Notes under the pieces: generated by a model | Database searches by the model: none | Told to the model about the DNA's origin: nothing | Seen by the model: only the letters and a program-made list of their open reading frames with translations | Part shown: positions 49,587 through 57,905 of the stretch, piece after piece | How positions within the stretch are numbered: position 1 is the stretch's first letter | Layout of the letters: the number at the start of each line of letters is the position of its first letter | Source of the DNA: Aeromonas fluvialis | GTDB taxonomy: Bacteria > Pseudomonadota > Gammaproteobacteria > Enterobacterales > Aeromonadaceae | Assembly (NCBI RefSeq): GCF_000819885.1 | Contig: NZ_CDBO01000047.1 | Span: 44,470-108,469, forward strand | DNA: 64,000 nt | Reading direction: 5' to 3' | Made by a program: the position numbers and the translations under genes

Positions 49587-50629
49587 GCACTCTGTTATCA
49601 GTCAGAGATCTGAAACAGCACTTCCGGCTGGGAGGCGGCTTGCTGCGCAAGAAATATACGGTTTACGCGGTGGATGGCATCAGCTTCGACCTGAAACAGG
49701 GGGAGACGCTGGGGCTGGTGGGTGAGTCGGGCTGTGGAAAGTCGACCCTCGGGCGCAGTCTGCTCAAGCTGTTCGAGCCGACCGCGGGCACCATCACCTT
49801 CGAGGGGCGCGACATCACCCACCTCTCGCCCAAGGAGATGCGCTCCCTGCGTCAGGAGATGCAGATGGTGTTTCAGGATCCTGCAGAATCTCTCAACAGC
49901 CGCCACACCGTGGGCCAGATTTTGGAGGAGCCCTTCATCATCCACGGCAAGGGCAATGGCGAGCAGCGCCGCGCCTGGGTGCAGGAGCTGTTGGCAAAAG
50001 TGGGGCTGCCGGACAGCGCGGTGGATCGCTACCCCCACGAGTTTTCCGGCGGTCAGCGCCAGCGGATCGGCATCGCCCGCGCCATCGCCCTCAAGCCCAA
50101 GCTGCTGGTGTGCGACGAGGCGGTCTCGGCTCTCGATGTCTCGGTGCAGTCCCAGATCGTCAACCTGCTGCTCAGCCTGCAGCGGGAGATGAACCTCGCC
50201 ATCATCTTCATCGCCCACGATCTGTCGGTGGTCAAACACATCTCGGATCGGATTGCGGTGATGTATCTGGGGCGGATCGTCGAGCTGGCGGATGCCCAGT
50301 CGCTCTATCTGGCGCCGCGCCACCCCTATACCCAGGCGTTGATCTCGGCCATTCCGGTGCCGGATCCGCGCAGGCGCAGCCAGCGCATTCTGCTGACCGG
50401 CGATGTGCCCTCCCCCATCTCGCCGCCAAGCGGCTGCCACTTCCACCAGCGCTGCCCCCATGCGACCGAGCTGTGCAAGAGCAAGGCGCCAAGGCTTGAG
50501 GCGTGTGATGAGGCCCATCATCAGGTGGCCTGCCACACCCCGCTCGCCGTCGGTGGTCACGCCATCAGCTGCAACGCCATCAGTGACAACGCTACGAGCG
50601 GCGACAGCAGGCTGGAGCAGGCGAGCTAG
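49583..50629 (+). CDS. Peptide ABC transporter ATPase, DppF/OppF type
   Basis: The 348-residue protein overlaps the preceding ATPase stop as ATGA. It has Walker [30 protein letters not shown], Walker [15 protein letters not shown] (an alanine-valine in place of the usual PT after DE) and the C-terminal tail [16 protein letters not shown] with [14 protein letters not shown]. The last 25 residues are a low-complexity tail ([20 protein letters not shown]) with a small NAIS/NATS repeat. It closes the operon, which ends in a hairpin. Confidence 0.9.
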   Translation: MSTLLSVRDLKQHFRLGGGLLRKKYTVYAVDGISFDLKQGETLGLVGESGCGKSTLGRSLLKLFEPTAGTITFEGRDITHLSPKEMRSLRQEMQMVFQDPAESLNSRHTVGQILEEPFIIHGKGNGEQRRAWVQELLAKVGLPDSAVDRYPHEFSGGQRQRIGIARAIALKPKLLVCDEAVSALDVSVQSQIVNLLLSLQREMNLAIIFIAHDLSVVKHISDRIAVMYLGRIVELADAQSLYLAPRHPYTQALISAIPVPDPRRRSQRILLTGDVPSPISPPSGCHFHQRCPHATELCKSKAPRLEACDEAHHQVACHTPLAVGGHAISCNAISDNATSGDSRLEQAS

Positions 50630-50660
50630 GCGCAGCGAACAAACATCAGGGTAGAAACAG

Positions 50661-50686
50661 ACGAGGCGGCCATCAGGCCGCCTCGT
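50661..50686. terminator. Hairpin between the second peptide importer and yitT-like gene
   Basis: A perfect 11-bp stem (acgaggcggcc / ggccgcctcgt, loop atca) lies between the convergent genes. T-tracts are poor on both sides. Confidence 0.6.
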
Positions 50687-50730
50687 GCTATCGGGTCACG
50701 CTTGTCTTATCGTGTCACGGCTGCCGCTCG

Positions 50731-51342
50731 TCAGGCAATCTGGTAACGACCCGGCTTGTGGTTGAGAGTCAACACCAGATTACAGATAACCGCCGCCACG
50801 ATGGAGAGCGCCAGGATCCAGGGCTGAACCACGAAAAACGAGGCAACAACAATGGCGCAATCGAGCCCCATCTGCAGCTTGCCCGCCCGGATGCCAAAGC
50901 GATCCTGAATAAAGAGCGCCAGAATGTTGAAGCCCCCCAGACTCGACTTGTGACGGAACATGATGAGCAGACCCATGCCAATCAGGGTGCCGCCGATCAG
51001 CGCCGCATAGAGGGGCTCTATCTTGCCGATCTGCAACACACCGTTGAGGTGATCGGTCATGTAGGAGACCGCCGCCACCGAAACAAAGGTGTTGAAGGTA
51101 AAACGTGGCCCCATCCGCAACCATGCCAGCGCATAGAAGGGCAGGTTGATGCCGAAAAACAGCAGGCCGAAGCTGATGCCGGTCACCTTTTGCAGCAGCA
51201 GCGCCAGCCCGGCAGTCCCGCCGGTGAGCAGGCCAACCTGATGAAACAGAAAGATGCCAAGGGAAACAAAGCCGGCCGCCGTCAGCAGAGCCAGCACATC
51301 CTCATAAATAGGATGGGCAGTACGAATCGAGGTGTTGTCCAT
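50731..51342 (-). CDS. YitT-family membrane protein
   Basis: The 203-residue protein starts MDNTSIRTAHPIYEDVLALL and has five to six membrane segments, with the family features GLLTGGTAGLALLLQKVTG, GINLPFYALAW and FRHKSSLGGFNILALFIQDR. YitT/DUF161 proteins are widespread and have no agreed function; some annotations suggest transport. Earlier in-frame starts would add a hydrophilic extension that overlaps hairpins in the leader and are rejected. It is monocistronic and convergent with the peptide importer operon. Confidence 0.88.
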   Translation of the reverse strand: MDNTSIRTAHPIYEDVLALLTAAGFVSLGIFLFHQVGLLTGGTAGLALLLQKVTGISFGLLFFGINLPFYALAWLRMGPRFTFNTFVSVAAVSYMTDHLNGVLQIGKIEPLYAALIGGTLIGMGLLIMFRHKSSLGGFNILALFIQDRFGIRAGKLQMGLDCAIVVASFFVVQPWILALSIVAAVICNLVLTLNHKPGRYQIA

Positions 51343-51706
51343 AACCTGTATCCAAGCGAAGTAAAGAGAGAGTGTCTGTCGCCTGCCGTTGCGGGCAGGC
51401 TGCGAGCCCTGTCCACAGGGCTTCGTTATGGGGTCCAGTCTATTTTTTGTGAAAAGGATCACAACAGTCAGGCTGAACGCCCCATTCTGGTGCCTGTCAT
51501 CTGGCATTGACACTCACTGCACCAAGATGCAGCGCACCGCGCCAACTCTGCGACAAAACGCACAACCCCTTTCAGTACCACCGCCAGGAGTCCCCTGAAG
51601 ACCCCGGCAACCCCTCTGTCATTGATGAGTTAATCAGATACCACGGATGCTCCGTGAGTTTTAGGATGGCTGAACCCACTGTCTGCGCCCATAGCGAGGA
51701 GCTGAG
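51343..51706. promoter_or_regulatory. Divergent gap upstream of the yitT-like and DUF2076 genes
   Basis: This 364-bp gap has no gene. Two adjacent inverted repeats (gcctgcc/ggcaggc at 51381-51400 and agccct/agggct within 51405-51422) lie in the leader of the yitT-like gene. GAGCTGAG just before 51707 is the ribosome binding site of the plus-strand gene. Confidence 0.45.
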
Positions 51707-52113
51707 ATGCAACCACAGGAACAGGGTCTGATCGATGGACTGTTCGACTGCCTCAAGCAAGCACAAGCCAGTGATAGCAAGCGAGATCAACAAGCGGATC
51801 AGCGGATCCGGCAACATCTGGCAGAGCAGCCCGATGCCCCCTACTACATGGCACAGTCTCTGCTGATCCAGCAGGCGGCCCTCACCCGCCTCAACGAGCG
51901 AGTCAAAGAGCTGGAGTCACGCCCGAGCACTCCAAACGGCGGCAGTTTCCTCTCTGGCCTGTTTGGCAGCGTGAGCAGCATACCCCCGCGCTTTACGCCG
52001 CCACCGGCGTCGGTCACAGCCCCCCTCCCGATGCCGGCAGCCGCTTTCTCGATGACGACAGCCAGGGCGGCGGCTGGGACGACAGCGACGATAACAACGG
52101 CCGTTTCTTCTGA
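51707..52113 (+). pseudogene. DUF2076-family gene with internal frameshift
   Basis: The first 85 residues (MQPQEQGLIDGLFDCLKQAQ, DAPYYMAQSLLIQQAALTRL, NERVKEL) are a DUF2076 N-terminal domain. After GGSFLSGLFGSVSS the frame turns into unrelated proline/alanine/threonine-rich sequence and runs to 52210. In the -1 frame the DNA reads DAGSRFLDDDSQGGGWDDSD with DNNGRFF and TGA at 52111-52113, the acidic, glycine-rich end expected of this family. The middle part of normal family members is also shorter here. An internal deletion with frameshift is the simplest explanation; function is unknown. Confidence 0.6.
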
Positions 52114-52419
52114 CCGTCAAACCACCACAGGCCCCGCATCTGGCGGGGCACCGCCACCTCATGATCCGCCCCCTTCTCCTGATTGGCGCAGCCATCGCAG
52201 CCGATGCTAACGTGACCAACCCGAGGCCAGCGCAGATGAACAGGAAGACCAACACGACTTCCAAGCAACAGAAAAGCCTCGATAAATGGCTCGTGTGATA
52301 TTGGTTCCATACCATTTTGATCTCTGAAACCCCCGCGCTATAACAACAGGATCCACTGGTTTCGTGGCAATGGCAGCCATGTTCCTCTATATATTCTCTA
52401 CTGAAACAGGAGATAACCC
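52114..52419. other. Gap between the DUF2076 remnant and the lytic transglycosylase
   Basis: A hairpin (gccccgc / gcggggc around 52131-52149) probably ends the upstream transcript. Nothing else is recognised. Confidence 0.4.
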
Positions 52420-53277
52420 ATGAGGAATATCAGCGAAAACGGACTGTTTTTGCTGCTTTTTTTGTCGTTGTTACTGGCAGGTACAGCGTCGGCGATGGCA
52501 CAAGGCAGGGACTTCAGGCAGGCCCCCAAGGCGCTGACGGCGCTCAAGCAGGGTCAGGTAGCTCAGCAAAACGGTCATCTGCAAAAGGCCATCAACCTCT
52601 ACTGTGTCGCCGCCAGCACCGGCAATCCTGAAGGGTACTTCCGGATCGGCCGCCTGCTCGCCACCGGCCCCGCCTCGGTGCGCAGCGCCAAGCTGGCCAA
52701 CAGCTACCTCGCCATGGCGATGCGCCTGGGCAACCAGCAGGCTGCCCGCTACTACAACACCCGCATCGGCAATGCCCCCATGGGAGATCAGTGTGGCATC
52801 GGCATCCGTAGCAGTCAGGGTGGCTATCTGGCCCGACTCCCCTCTGCCCCCTTCAATGTCGACTCCTGGGTTACCCGATTGCCACCCGACAAGCAGAAAC
52901 TGGTCACCATGCTGCGCCACGCTGCCAGGCATCATAAAGTGGATGCCCGACTGGTGCTGGCGATTGCCATTGCGGAATCCAACCTCAACAGCAACGCCGT
53001 TTCACCAAAGAATGCCCAGGGGCTGATGCAGCTTATCCCCGAAACCCAGCAACGCTTTGGCGTGACGCGCCCCTTCGATCCGGTCCAGAACATCAAAGGC
53101 GGCGTCAGTTATCTCAAGTGGCTGGATCGCCGCTTTGATGGTGACTGGGTGCTGATCTCGGCGGCTTATAATGCAGGGGAAAAAGCGGTGGAGCGCTACG
53201 GTGGCATCCCTCCCTATGATGAAACGCAGGAGTACGTGAAACGAGTGCTCTACTTCGCTGGGCACAAACAGCCCTGA
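52420..53277 (+). CDS. Lytic murein transglycosylase, SLT domain with Sel1-like repeats
   Basis: This 285-residue exported protein has a signal peptide (LFLLLFLSLLLAGTASAMA, cut near residue 28), a short helical repeat region of Sel1/TPR kind (INLYCVAASTGNPEGYFRIG, ANSYLAMAMRLGNQQAARYY) and a C-terminal SLT domain. The catalytic glutamate is in LAIAIAESNLNSNAVSPKNA; QGLMQLIPETQQRFGV, NIKGGVSYLKWLDRRF and ISAAYNAGEKAVERYGGIPP follow in the normal order. It cleaves peptidoglycan glycan strands. It is monocistronic. Confidence 0.9.
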   Translation: MRNISENGLFLLLFLSLLLAGTASAMAQGRDFRQAPKALTALKQGQVAQQNGHLQKAINLYCVAASTGNPEGYFRIGRLLATGPASVRSAKLANSYLAMAMRLGNQQAARYYNTRIGNAPMGDQCGIGIRSSQGGYLARLPSAPFNVDSWVTRLPPDKQKLVTMLRHAARHHKVDARLVLAIAIAESNLNSNAVSPKNAQGLMQLIPETQQRFGVTRPFDPVQNIKGGVSYLKWLDRRFDGDWVLISAAYNAGEKAVERYGGIPPYDETQEYVKRVLYFAGHKQP

Positions 53278-54041
53278 GGCCATTGATCGACCGGTCCGTT
53301 ACTGACAAAAACCGCATCCACGTTGCGCAACGTTTTCTTTTCGCCGGGATCCGGCGCCGCACCGTGGCGATATCGTCATCAGCACCAGAAGCTTTAGCAT
53401 GAGGGCCTATCGCAGTGATCTTGTCCCTACCGGGCGAAAGGCCGATCCGAGCACATAGTACAAGGTCAAGGTGACCATGCGTCAGCTGGATAACCGCAAG
53501 CTGATTATGCTTCGTGTGAAGGCGCCCCCTATCTGGTTCGTCGTGCCCCCGGTATGGCTGACCACCATTACCAAGGTCGAGCGGTAGCAGTCATTACTGG
53601 CACTGATGACAAGTGGAACCACCAAGCCGCCTGTATCAACTGGCTGTACCAGACCGACCACACCTCGGCAAAATAGATGGATACCTCCTCCACCACCCTG
53701 GTGACCTAAGCCTGCAAGGTGCCCTTTTATCGGGGGCCGGGTGCTCCACAATACCGGTCTGCACGGCGAAAAGTGCGACCCGCAGAATGCCATCCACTGC
53801 CAGCCGCTCGTGATTGATTGTGCAAATGCACTGCACAGTCGCGTCCTCCCGGAAAGAGGCGCCATATGAAGTCATTGTCACGGGCGGCCTATCTTTCCCC
53901 CATCTTTGCCCACCCCTGCCCATTGGTTTACAATCGACGGGTTTTTTGGAACCCGGTTGACCTGTGTCGACCAGGCCCCACCACGACCTCAGTCTGTTAG
54001 TGCCAAGACATTAACATGCTGAAAAAGAAGAGAATTAGCCA
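53278..54041 (+). pseudogene. Decayed, unidentified coding sequence
   Basis: From about 53354 the plus strand reads [20 protein letters not shown] and on to [14 protein letters not shown], a TAG at 53456-53458, then YKVKVTMRQLDNRKLIMLRV. Adding one base near 53520 restores the frame into GAPYLVRRAPGMADHHYQGR with AVAVITGTDDKWNHQAACIN, then stops at 53674 and 53707. The amino-acid texture looks like real coding sequence broken by two or three stops and one frameshift. I cannot name the family. From about 53900 to 54041 lies the promoter region of ettA. Confidence 0.5.
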
Positions 54042-55709
54042 ATGGCTCAATTTATTTACACCATGAACCGGGTCGGCAAGGTAGTGCCGCCCAAGCGTCA
54101 TATCCTCAAGAACATCTCCCTATCCTTCTTCCCGGGCGCCAAGATCGGCGTACTGGGTCTGAACGGCGCCGGTAAATCGACCCTGCTGCGCATCATGGCG
54201 GGCATCGATACCGAGATCGAAGGGGAAGCCCGTCCGCAGCCCGGCATCAAGATCGGCTACCTGCCGCAGGAGCCGAAACTGGATCCGGAGCAGACCGTGC
54301 GCGAAGCGGTCGAAGAGGCCGTTGGCGAAGTGAAGCGCGCCATGGCCCGTCTCGACGAGGTCTATGCGGCCTACGCCGACCCGGATGCCGACTTTGACAA
54401 GCTGGCCCGCGAACAGGGCGAGCTGGAAGCCATCATCCAGGCCCAGGGTGGCCACAACATGGAGAACCAGCTGGAGCGTGCGGCCGATGCCCTGCGCCTG
54501 CCAGCCTGGGATGCCCAGATCAAGCACCTCTCCGGTGGTGAGCGTCGCCGTGTAGCACTCTGCCGTCTGCTGCTGGAAAAGCCGGACATGCTGCTGCTGG
54601 ACGAACCGACCAACCACCTGGATGCGGAATCAGTGGCCTGGCTGGAGCGCTTCCTGCACGATTACGAAGGCACTGTTGTGGCCATTACCCACGACCGTTA
54701 CTTCCTCGATAACGTGGCTGGCTGGATCCTGGAGCTGGACCGCGGCGAAGGTATCCCGTGGGAAGGCAACTACTCCTCTTGGCTGGAGCAGAAGGACGCC
54801 CGTCTGGCGCAGGAAGCAAGTTCCGAAGCGGCCCGTCGCAAGTCCATCGAGAAGGAACTGGAGTGGGTTCGCCAGAATCCGAAGGGACGTCAGGCCAAAT
54901 CCAAGGCCCGTATGGCACGCTTCGAGGAGCTCAACACCAACGACTATCAGAAGCGCAACGAGACCAACGAGCTGTTCATTCCGCCCGGACCGCGCCTCGG
55001 CGACAAGGTGGTGGAAGTGGCCAACCTGCGCAAATCCTATGGTGATCGGGTGCTGATCGACGATCTGTCGTTTGCCATTCCGAAGGGGGCCATCGTCGGC
55101 ATCATCGGTCCGAACGGTGCCGGTAAGTCGACCCTGTTCCGCATGATGTCGGGTCAGGAACAGCCGGACTCCGGCGCCATCACGCTGGGTGAAACCGTGG
55201 TGCTGGCCTCTGTCGATCAGTTCCGCGACAGCATGGATGACAAGAAGACGGTATTCGAAGAAGTCGCTGATGGTCAGGATATCCTGCGCATCGGCAACTA
55301 CGAGTTCCCGAGCCGCGCCTACATCGGCCGCTTTAACTTCAAGGGTTCCGACCAGCAGAAGCGGGTTGGCGAGCTCTCCGGTGGTGAACGGGGTCGTCTG
55401 CATCTGGCCAAGCTGCTGCAGACCGGCGGCAACGTGCTGCTGCTGGATGAACCGACCAACGATCTGGATATCGAAACCCTGCGCGCCCTCGAGAACGCCC
55501 TGCTGGAGTTCCCGGGTTGTGCCATGGTCATCTCCCACGACCGCTGGTTCCTCGACCGTATTGCCACTCACATCCTGGACTATCAGGATGAGGGCAAGAT
55601 CGAATTCTTCGAAGGCAACTTTACCGAATACGAAGAGTGGAAGAAGAAGACCTACGGCGCCGAGGCCATCCAGCCGCACCGCGCGAAATACAAGCGCATC
55701 GCCAAGTAA
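54042..55709 (+). CDS. ettA: Energy-dependent translational throttle protein EttA
   Basis: EttA is an ABC-F protein that binds the ribosomal E site and gates the first peptide bond according to ADP/ATP ratio. The 555-residue protein matches E. coli EttA nearly throughout. Domain 1 has GLNGAGKSTLLRIMAG, LSGGERRRVALCRLLL and LLLDEPTNHLD; domain 2 has GPNGAGKSTLFRMMSG, LSGGERGRLHLAKLL and LLLDEPTNDLD. The arm (about 95-140) and interdomain linker (ELEWVRQNPKGRQAKSKARM) are present; there is no membrane segment. A terminator follows. Confidence 0.97.
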   Translation: MAQFIYTMNRVGKVVPPKRHILKNISLSFFPGAKIGVLGLNGAGKSTLLRIMAGIDTEIEGEARPQPGIKIGYLPQEPKLDPEQTVREAVEEAVGEVKRAMARLDEVYAAYADPDADFDKLAREQGELEAIIQAQGGHNMENQLERAADALRLPAWDAQIKHLSGGERRRVALCRLLLEKPDMLLLDEPTNHLDAESVAWLERFLHDYEGTVVAITHDRYFLDNVAGWILELDRGEGIPWEGNYSSWLEQKDARLAQEASSEAARRKSIEKELEWVRQNPKGRQAKSKARMARFEELNTNDYQKRNETNELFIPPGPRLGDKVVEVANLRKSYGDRVLIDDLSFAIPKGAIVGIIGPNGAGKSTLFRMMSGQEQPDSGAITLGETVVLASVDQFRDSMDDKKTVFEEVADGQDILRIGNYEFPSRAYIGRFNFKGSDQQKRVGELSGGERGRLHLAKLLQTGGNVLLLDEPTNDLDIETLRALENALLEFPGCAMVISHDRWFLDRIATHILDYQDEGKIEFFEGNFTEYEEWKKKTYGAEAIQPHRAKYKRIAK

Positions 55710-55724
55710 ACCGGCAAATGCGAC

Positions 55725-55752
55725 AAGGGGAGCCCAGGCTCCCCTTTCTTGT
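55725..55752 (+). terminator. ettA terminator
   Basis: A 10-bp stem (aaggggagcc / ggctcccctt) with a small loop is followed by tcttgt, 15 bp past the ettA stop. Confidence 0.65.
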
Positions 55753-55805
55753 GCCCGATGGCTTACAATCCAAGACAGATACCTTTTATGCATGGATGTA
55801 GCAAG

Positions 55806-56141
55806 ATGACGACCCCGCCCACCACAGAGAAGAAACTGACCATCCAGATACGGGTCGAACCGGGCTGTCTCGGGCCGGACGGCAAGGCGCACATCGAGAC
55901 CTTCTGTGCCGCCGCCGCCAGGATCTTCGCCGCCGTGGAGCCAGAGCTGGTGAGCTGGACCCTGCAGCCCCGCTATGACAAGCAGCTGCCGGAACAGGAG
56001 TTCTTCATCGACGGCCGCAAGCTGAGTGAGGAGCAGGCCAGCCTCTTCCTGCGCCGCATGGGGCGGGAACTGGGAGAAATGCAGGACAAGCTCGACTCCG
56101 TGCTGGCCCAGCTGGTGGATCGTTACTTCAAGACCCTCTGA
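55806..56141 (+). CDS. Small conserved-looking cytoplasmic protein of unknown function
   Basis: I do not recognise this 111-residue protein. From MTTPPTTEKKLTIQIRVEPG it has a mixed alpha/beta composition, with LGPDGKAHIETFCAAAARIF and VEPELVSWTLQPRYDKQLPE in the middle and a helical C-terminus (SLFLRRMGRELGEMQDKLDS). It has no signal peptide or membrane segment. Its frame is open with normal codon use; the ribosome binding site is weak, and start codons at 55749 and 55788 are alternatives. It lies between ettA and the purine permease and ends 21 bp before a terminator. Confidence 0.7.
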   Translation: MTTPPTTEKKLTIQIRVEPGCLGPDGKAHIETFCAAAARIFAAVEPELVSWTLQPRYDKQLPEQEFFIDGRKLSEEQASLFLRRMGRELGEMQDKLDSVLAQLVDRYFKTL

Positions 56142-56162
56142 CCCCCCCCAGCCCCTCAAGAG

Positions 56163-56190
56163 GTTCTCCAGCGAGAACTTTTTTATTTTC
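56163..56190 (+). terminator. Intrinsic terminator after the small gene
   Basis: A 6-bp stem (gttctc / gagaac, loop cagc) is followed by ttttttt and attttc. Confidence 0.75.
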
Positions 56191-56193
56191 GAT

Positions 56194-56209
56194 GGGAAAA
56201 CGTTTGAAT
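56194..56209. promoter_or_regulatory. PurR-like operator upstream of the purine permease gene
   Basis: gggaaaacgtttgaat contains the complete AAACGTTT core of the PurR box (consensus ACGCAAACGTTTTCGT), though flanking bases match poorly. It lies 190 bp before the permease start. Purine-dependent repression would fit the gene, but the site is only a candidate. Confidence 0.45.
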
Positions 56210-56398
56210 TTTTGCGCTATTCATTGATCTGCCTCGCAGATCCGGGGTTTGTAAACGGCGCCGCCTGTGTAAAAATGTGCGCGCCGTCACGGTACCAGGA
56301 TGAGTCTGGTTATTTAACCACCAGAAAGCGGGCGTCACTCCCCCATGGAGGATGCCCCGCTCCTGCTGCTTATTTCACGTCACCTATTGGAATCCAAC

Positions 56399-57742
56399 AT
56401 GAATCAACCACACCAGGCCCCCGCACAGGCCGCCGGGCAAGGATTGCTTGAGCGTCTGTTTGCCCTGCAAGGCCATGGCACCAACGTCCGCACCGAAGTG
56501 ATCGCCGGCATCACCACCTTCCTGACCATGGTCTACATCGTCTTCGTCAACCCGCAGATCCTTTCTGCGGCCGGTATGGACACCCAGGCCGTTTTCGTCA
56601 CCACCTGCCTGATCGCCGGTATCGGCAGCATACTGATGGGGCTGTTCGCCAACCTGCCTATCGCCCTGGCCCCCGCCATGGGCCTCAACGCCTTCTTCGC
56701 CTTCGTGGTCGTCGCGGGCATGGGCTACTCCTGGCAAGTGGGCATGGGCACCATCTTCTGGGGTGCCATGGGCCTGCTGATCCTCACCCTGCTGCGGGTG
56801 CGCTACTGGCTTATCGCCAATATTCCGCTCACCCTGCGGGTCGGCATCACCGCCGGTATCGGTCTGCTGATCGCCCTGCTCGGTCTGCACAACGCCGGTA
56901 TCGTGGTCGCTAGCCCCGCCACCATGGTGACCGTCGGCAACCTCACCTCCCTGCCCTGCCTGCTGGGGCTGCTCGGTTTCTTTATCATCTGCATCTTCTC
57001 CGCCCGTGGCGTTCACTCCGCCGTGCTGATTGCCATCGTGGTCACCACCACCCTGGGCTGGCTGTTTGGCGATGTCACCTTCAAGGGCTTCGTCTCCATG
57101 CCCCCCAGCATTGAGCCTGTCTTTGGCCAGCTGGATCTGATGGGCTCGCTCGACATCAGCCTGGCGGGGATCATCTTCTCCTTCATGCTGGTCAACCTGT
57201 TCGACTCTTCCGGCACCCTGATTGGCGTCACTAACCGCGCCAAGCTGGCCGATGACAAGGGCCACTTCCCGCGCATGAAGCAGGCGCTGATGGTCGATAG
57301 CGTCAGCTCGGTTGGCGGCGCCTTTATGGGCACCTCCTCGATCAGCACCTATATCGAGAGCAGCGCCGGCGTCGCCGTTGGCGGCCGTACCGGTCTAACC
57401 GCCATCGTGGTCGGCATCCTGTTCCTGCTGGCGATCTTCTTCTCCCCGGTTGCCGCCATGGTACCGCCCTATGCCGCAGCGGGCGCCCTCATCTATGTGG
57501 GCGTGCTGATGTGCTCCGAGCTGACCCGGGTCGAGTGGGAAGATCTGACCGAAGCAGTACCGGCCTTTATGACCGCAGTGATGATGCCATTCACCTTCTC
57601 CATCACCGAGGGGATCGCCGTCGGCTTTATCTCCTACTGCGTGATGAAGGCGGGCACCGGCCGCTGGCGCGAGATCAACCCCTGCGTGCTGGTGGTCGCC
57701 CTGCTGTTCGCCCTCAAGTTCGTCTGGGTCGACAGCCACTGA
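56399..57742 (+). CDS. NCS2-family purine permease, AzgA/AdeP type
   Basis: The 447-residue inner-membrane protein has about 14 hydrophobic segments. AzgA-subfamily features are TEVIAGITTFLTMVYIVFVN with PQILSAAGMD, ALAPAMGLNAFFAFVVV, the half-helix SSISTYIESSAGVAVGGRTG and the acidic VNLFDSSGTLIGVT. Proteins of this group carry adenine, or guanine and hypoxanthine, with protons (AdeP, PurP, GhxP in E. coli). The exact substrate cannot be fixed here. It is monocistronic and ends in a strong terminator. Confidence 0.9.
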   Translation: MNQPHQAPAQAAGQGLLERLFALQGHGTNVRTEVIAGITTFLTMVYIVFVNPQILSAAGMDTQAVFVTTCLIAGIGSILMGLFANLPIALAPAMGLNAFFAFVVVAGMGYSWQVGMGTIFWGAMGLLILTLLRVRYWLIANIPLTLRVGITAGIGLLIALLGLHNAGIVVASPATMVTVGNLTSLPCLLGLLGFFIICIFSARGVHSAVLIAIVVTTTLGWLFGDVTFKGFVSMPPSIEPVFGQLDLMGSLDISLAGIIFSFMLVNLFDSSGTLIGVTNRAKLADDKGHFPRMKQALMVDSVSSVGGAFMGTSSISTYIESSAGVAVGGRTGLTAIVVGILFLLAIFFSPVAAMVPPYAAAGALIYVGVLMCSELTRVEWEDLTEAVPAFMTAVMMPFTFSITEGIAVGFISYCVMKAGTGRWREINPCVLVVALLFALKFVWVDSH

Positions 57743-57760
57743 TTGAGCGTCACAAAAGAA

Positions 57761-57794
57761 AACGCCCCGACACGACGTCGGGGCGTTTTTTTTA
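57761..57794 (+). terminator. Purine permease terminator
   Basis: An 11-bp stem (aacgccccgac / gtcggggcgtt) is followed by a run of T (ttttttattt). Confidence 0.9.
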
Positions 57795-57905
57795 TTTGCC
57801 GGATCATGCTTCTCGCCCCTGCGCTGTGACGCGGGGGCCCGACAGTGCTAGATTGGCAGCCAGCCTTTTCACCCAGCAGCTTCGTCAACCACAAGGATGG
57901 CAACC

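Noticed and set aside
55749..55805. Upstream starts for the small gene after ettA
   Set aside because: They would place the start next to the ettA terminator with no ribosome binding site; the ATG at 55806 is preferred, though not strongly.
56160..56398. Purine riboswitch upstream of the purine permease
   Set aside because: I do not see the three-way-junction core motifs; the PurR-like box is a better, though weak, candidate.
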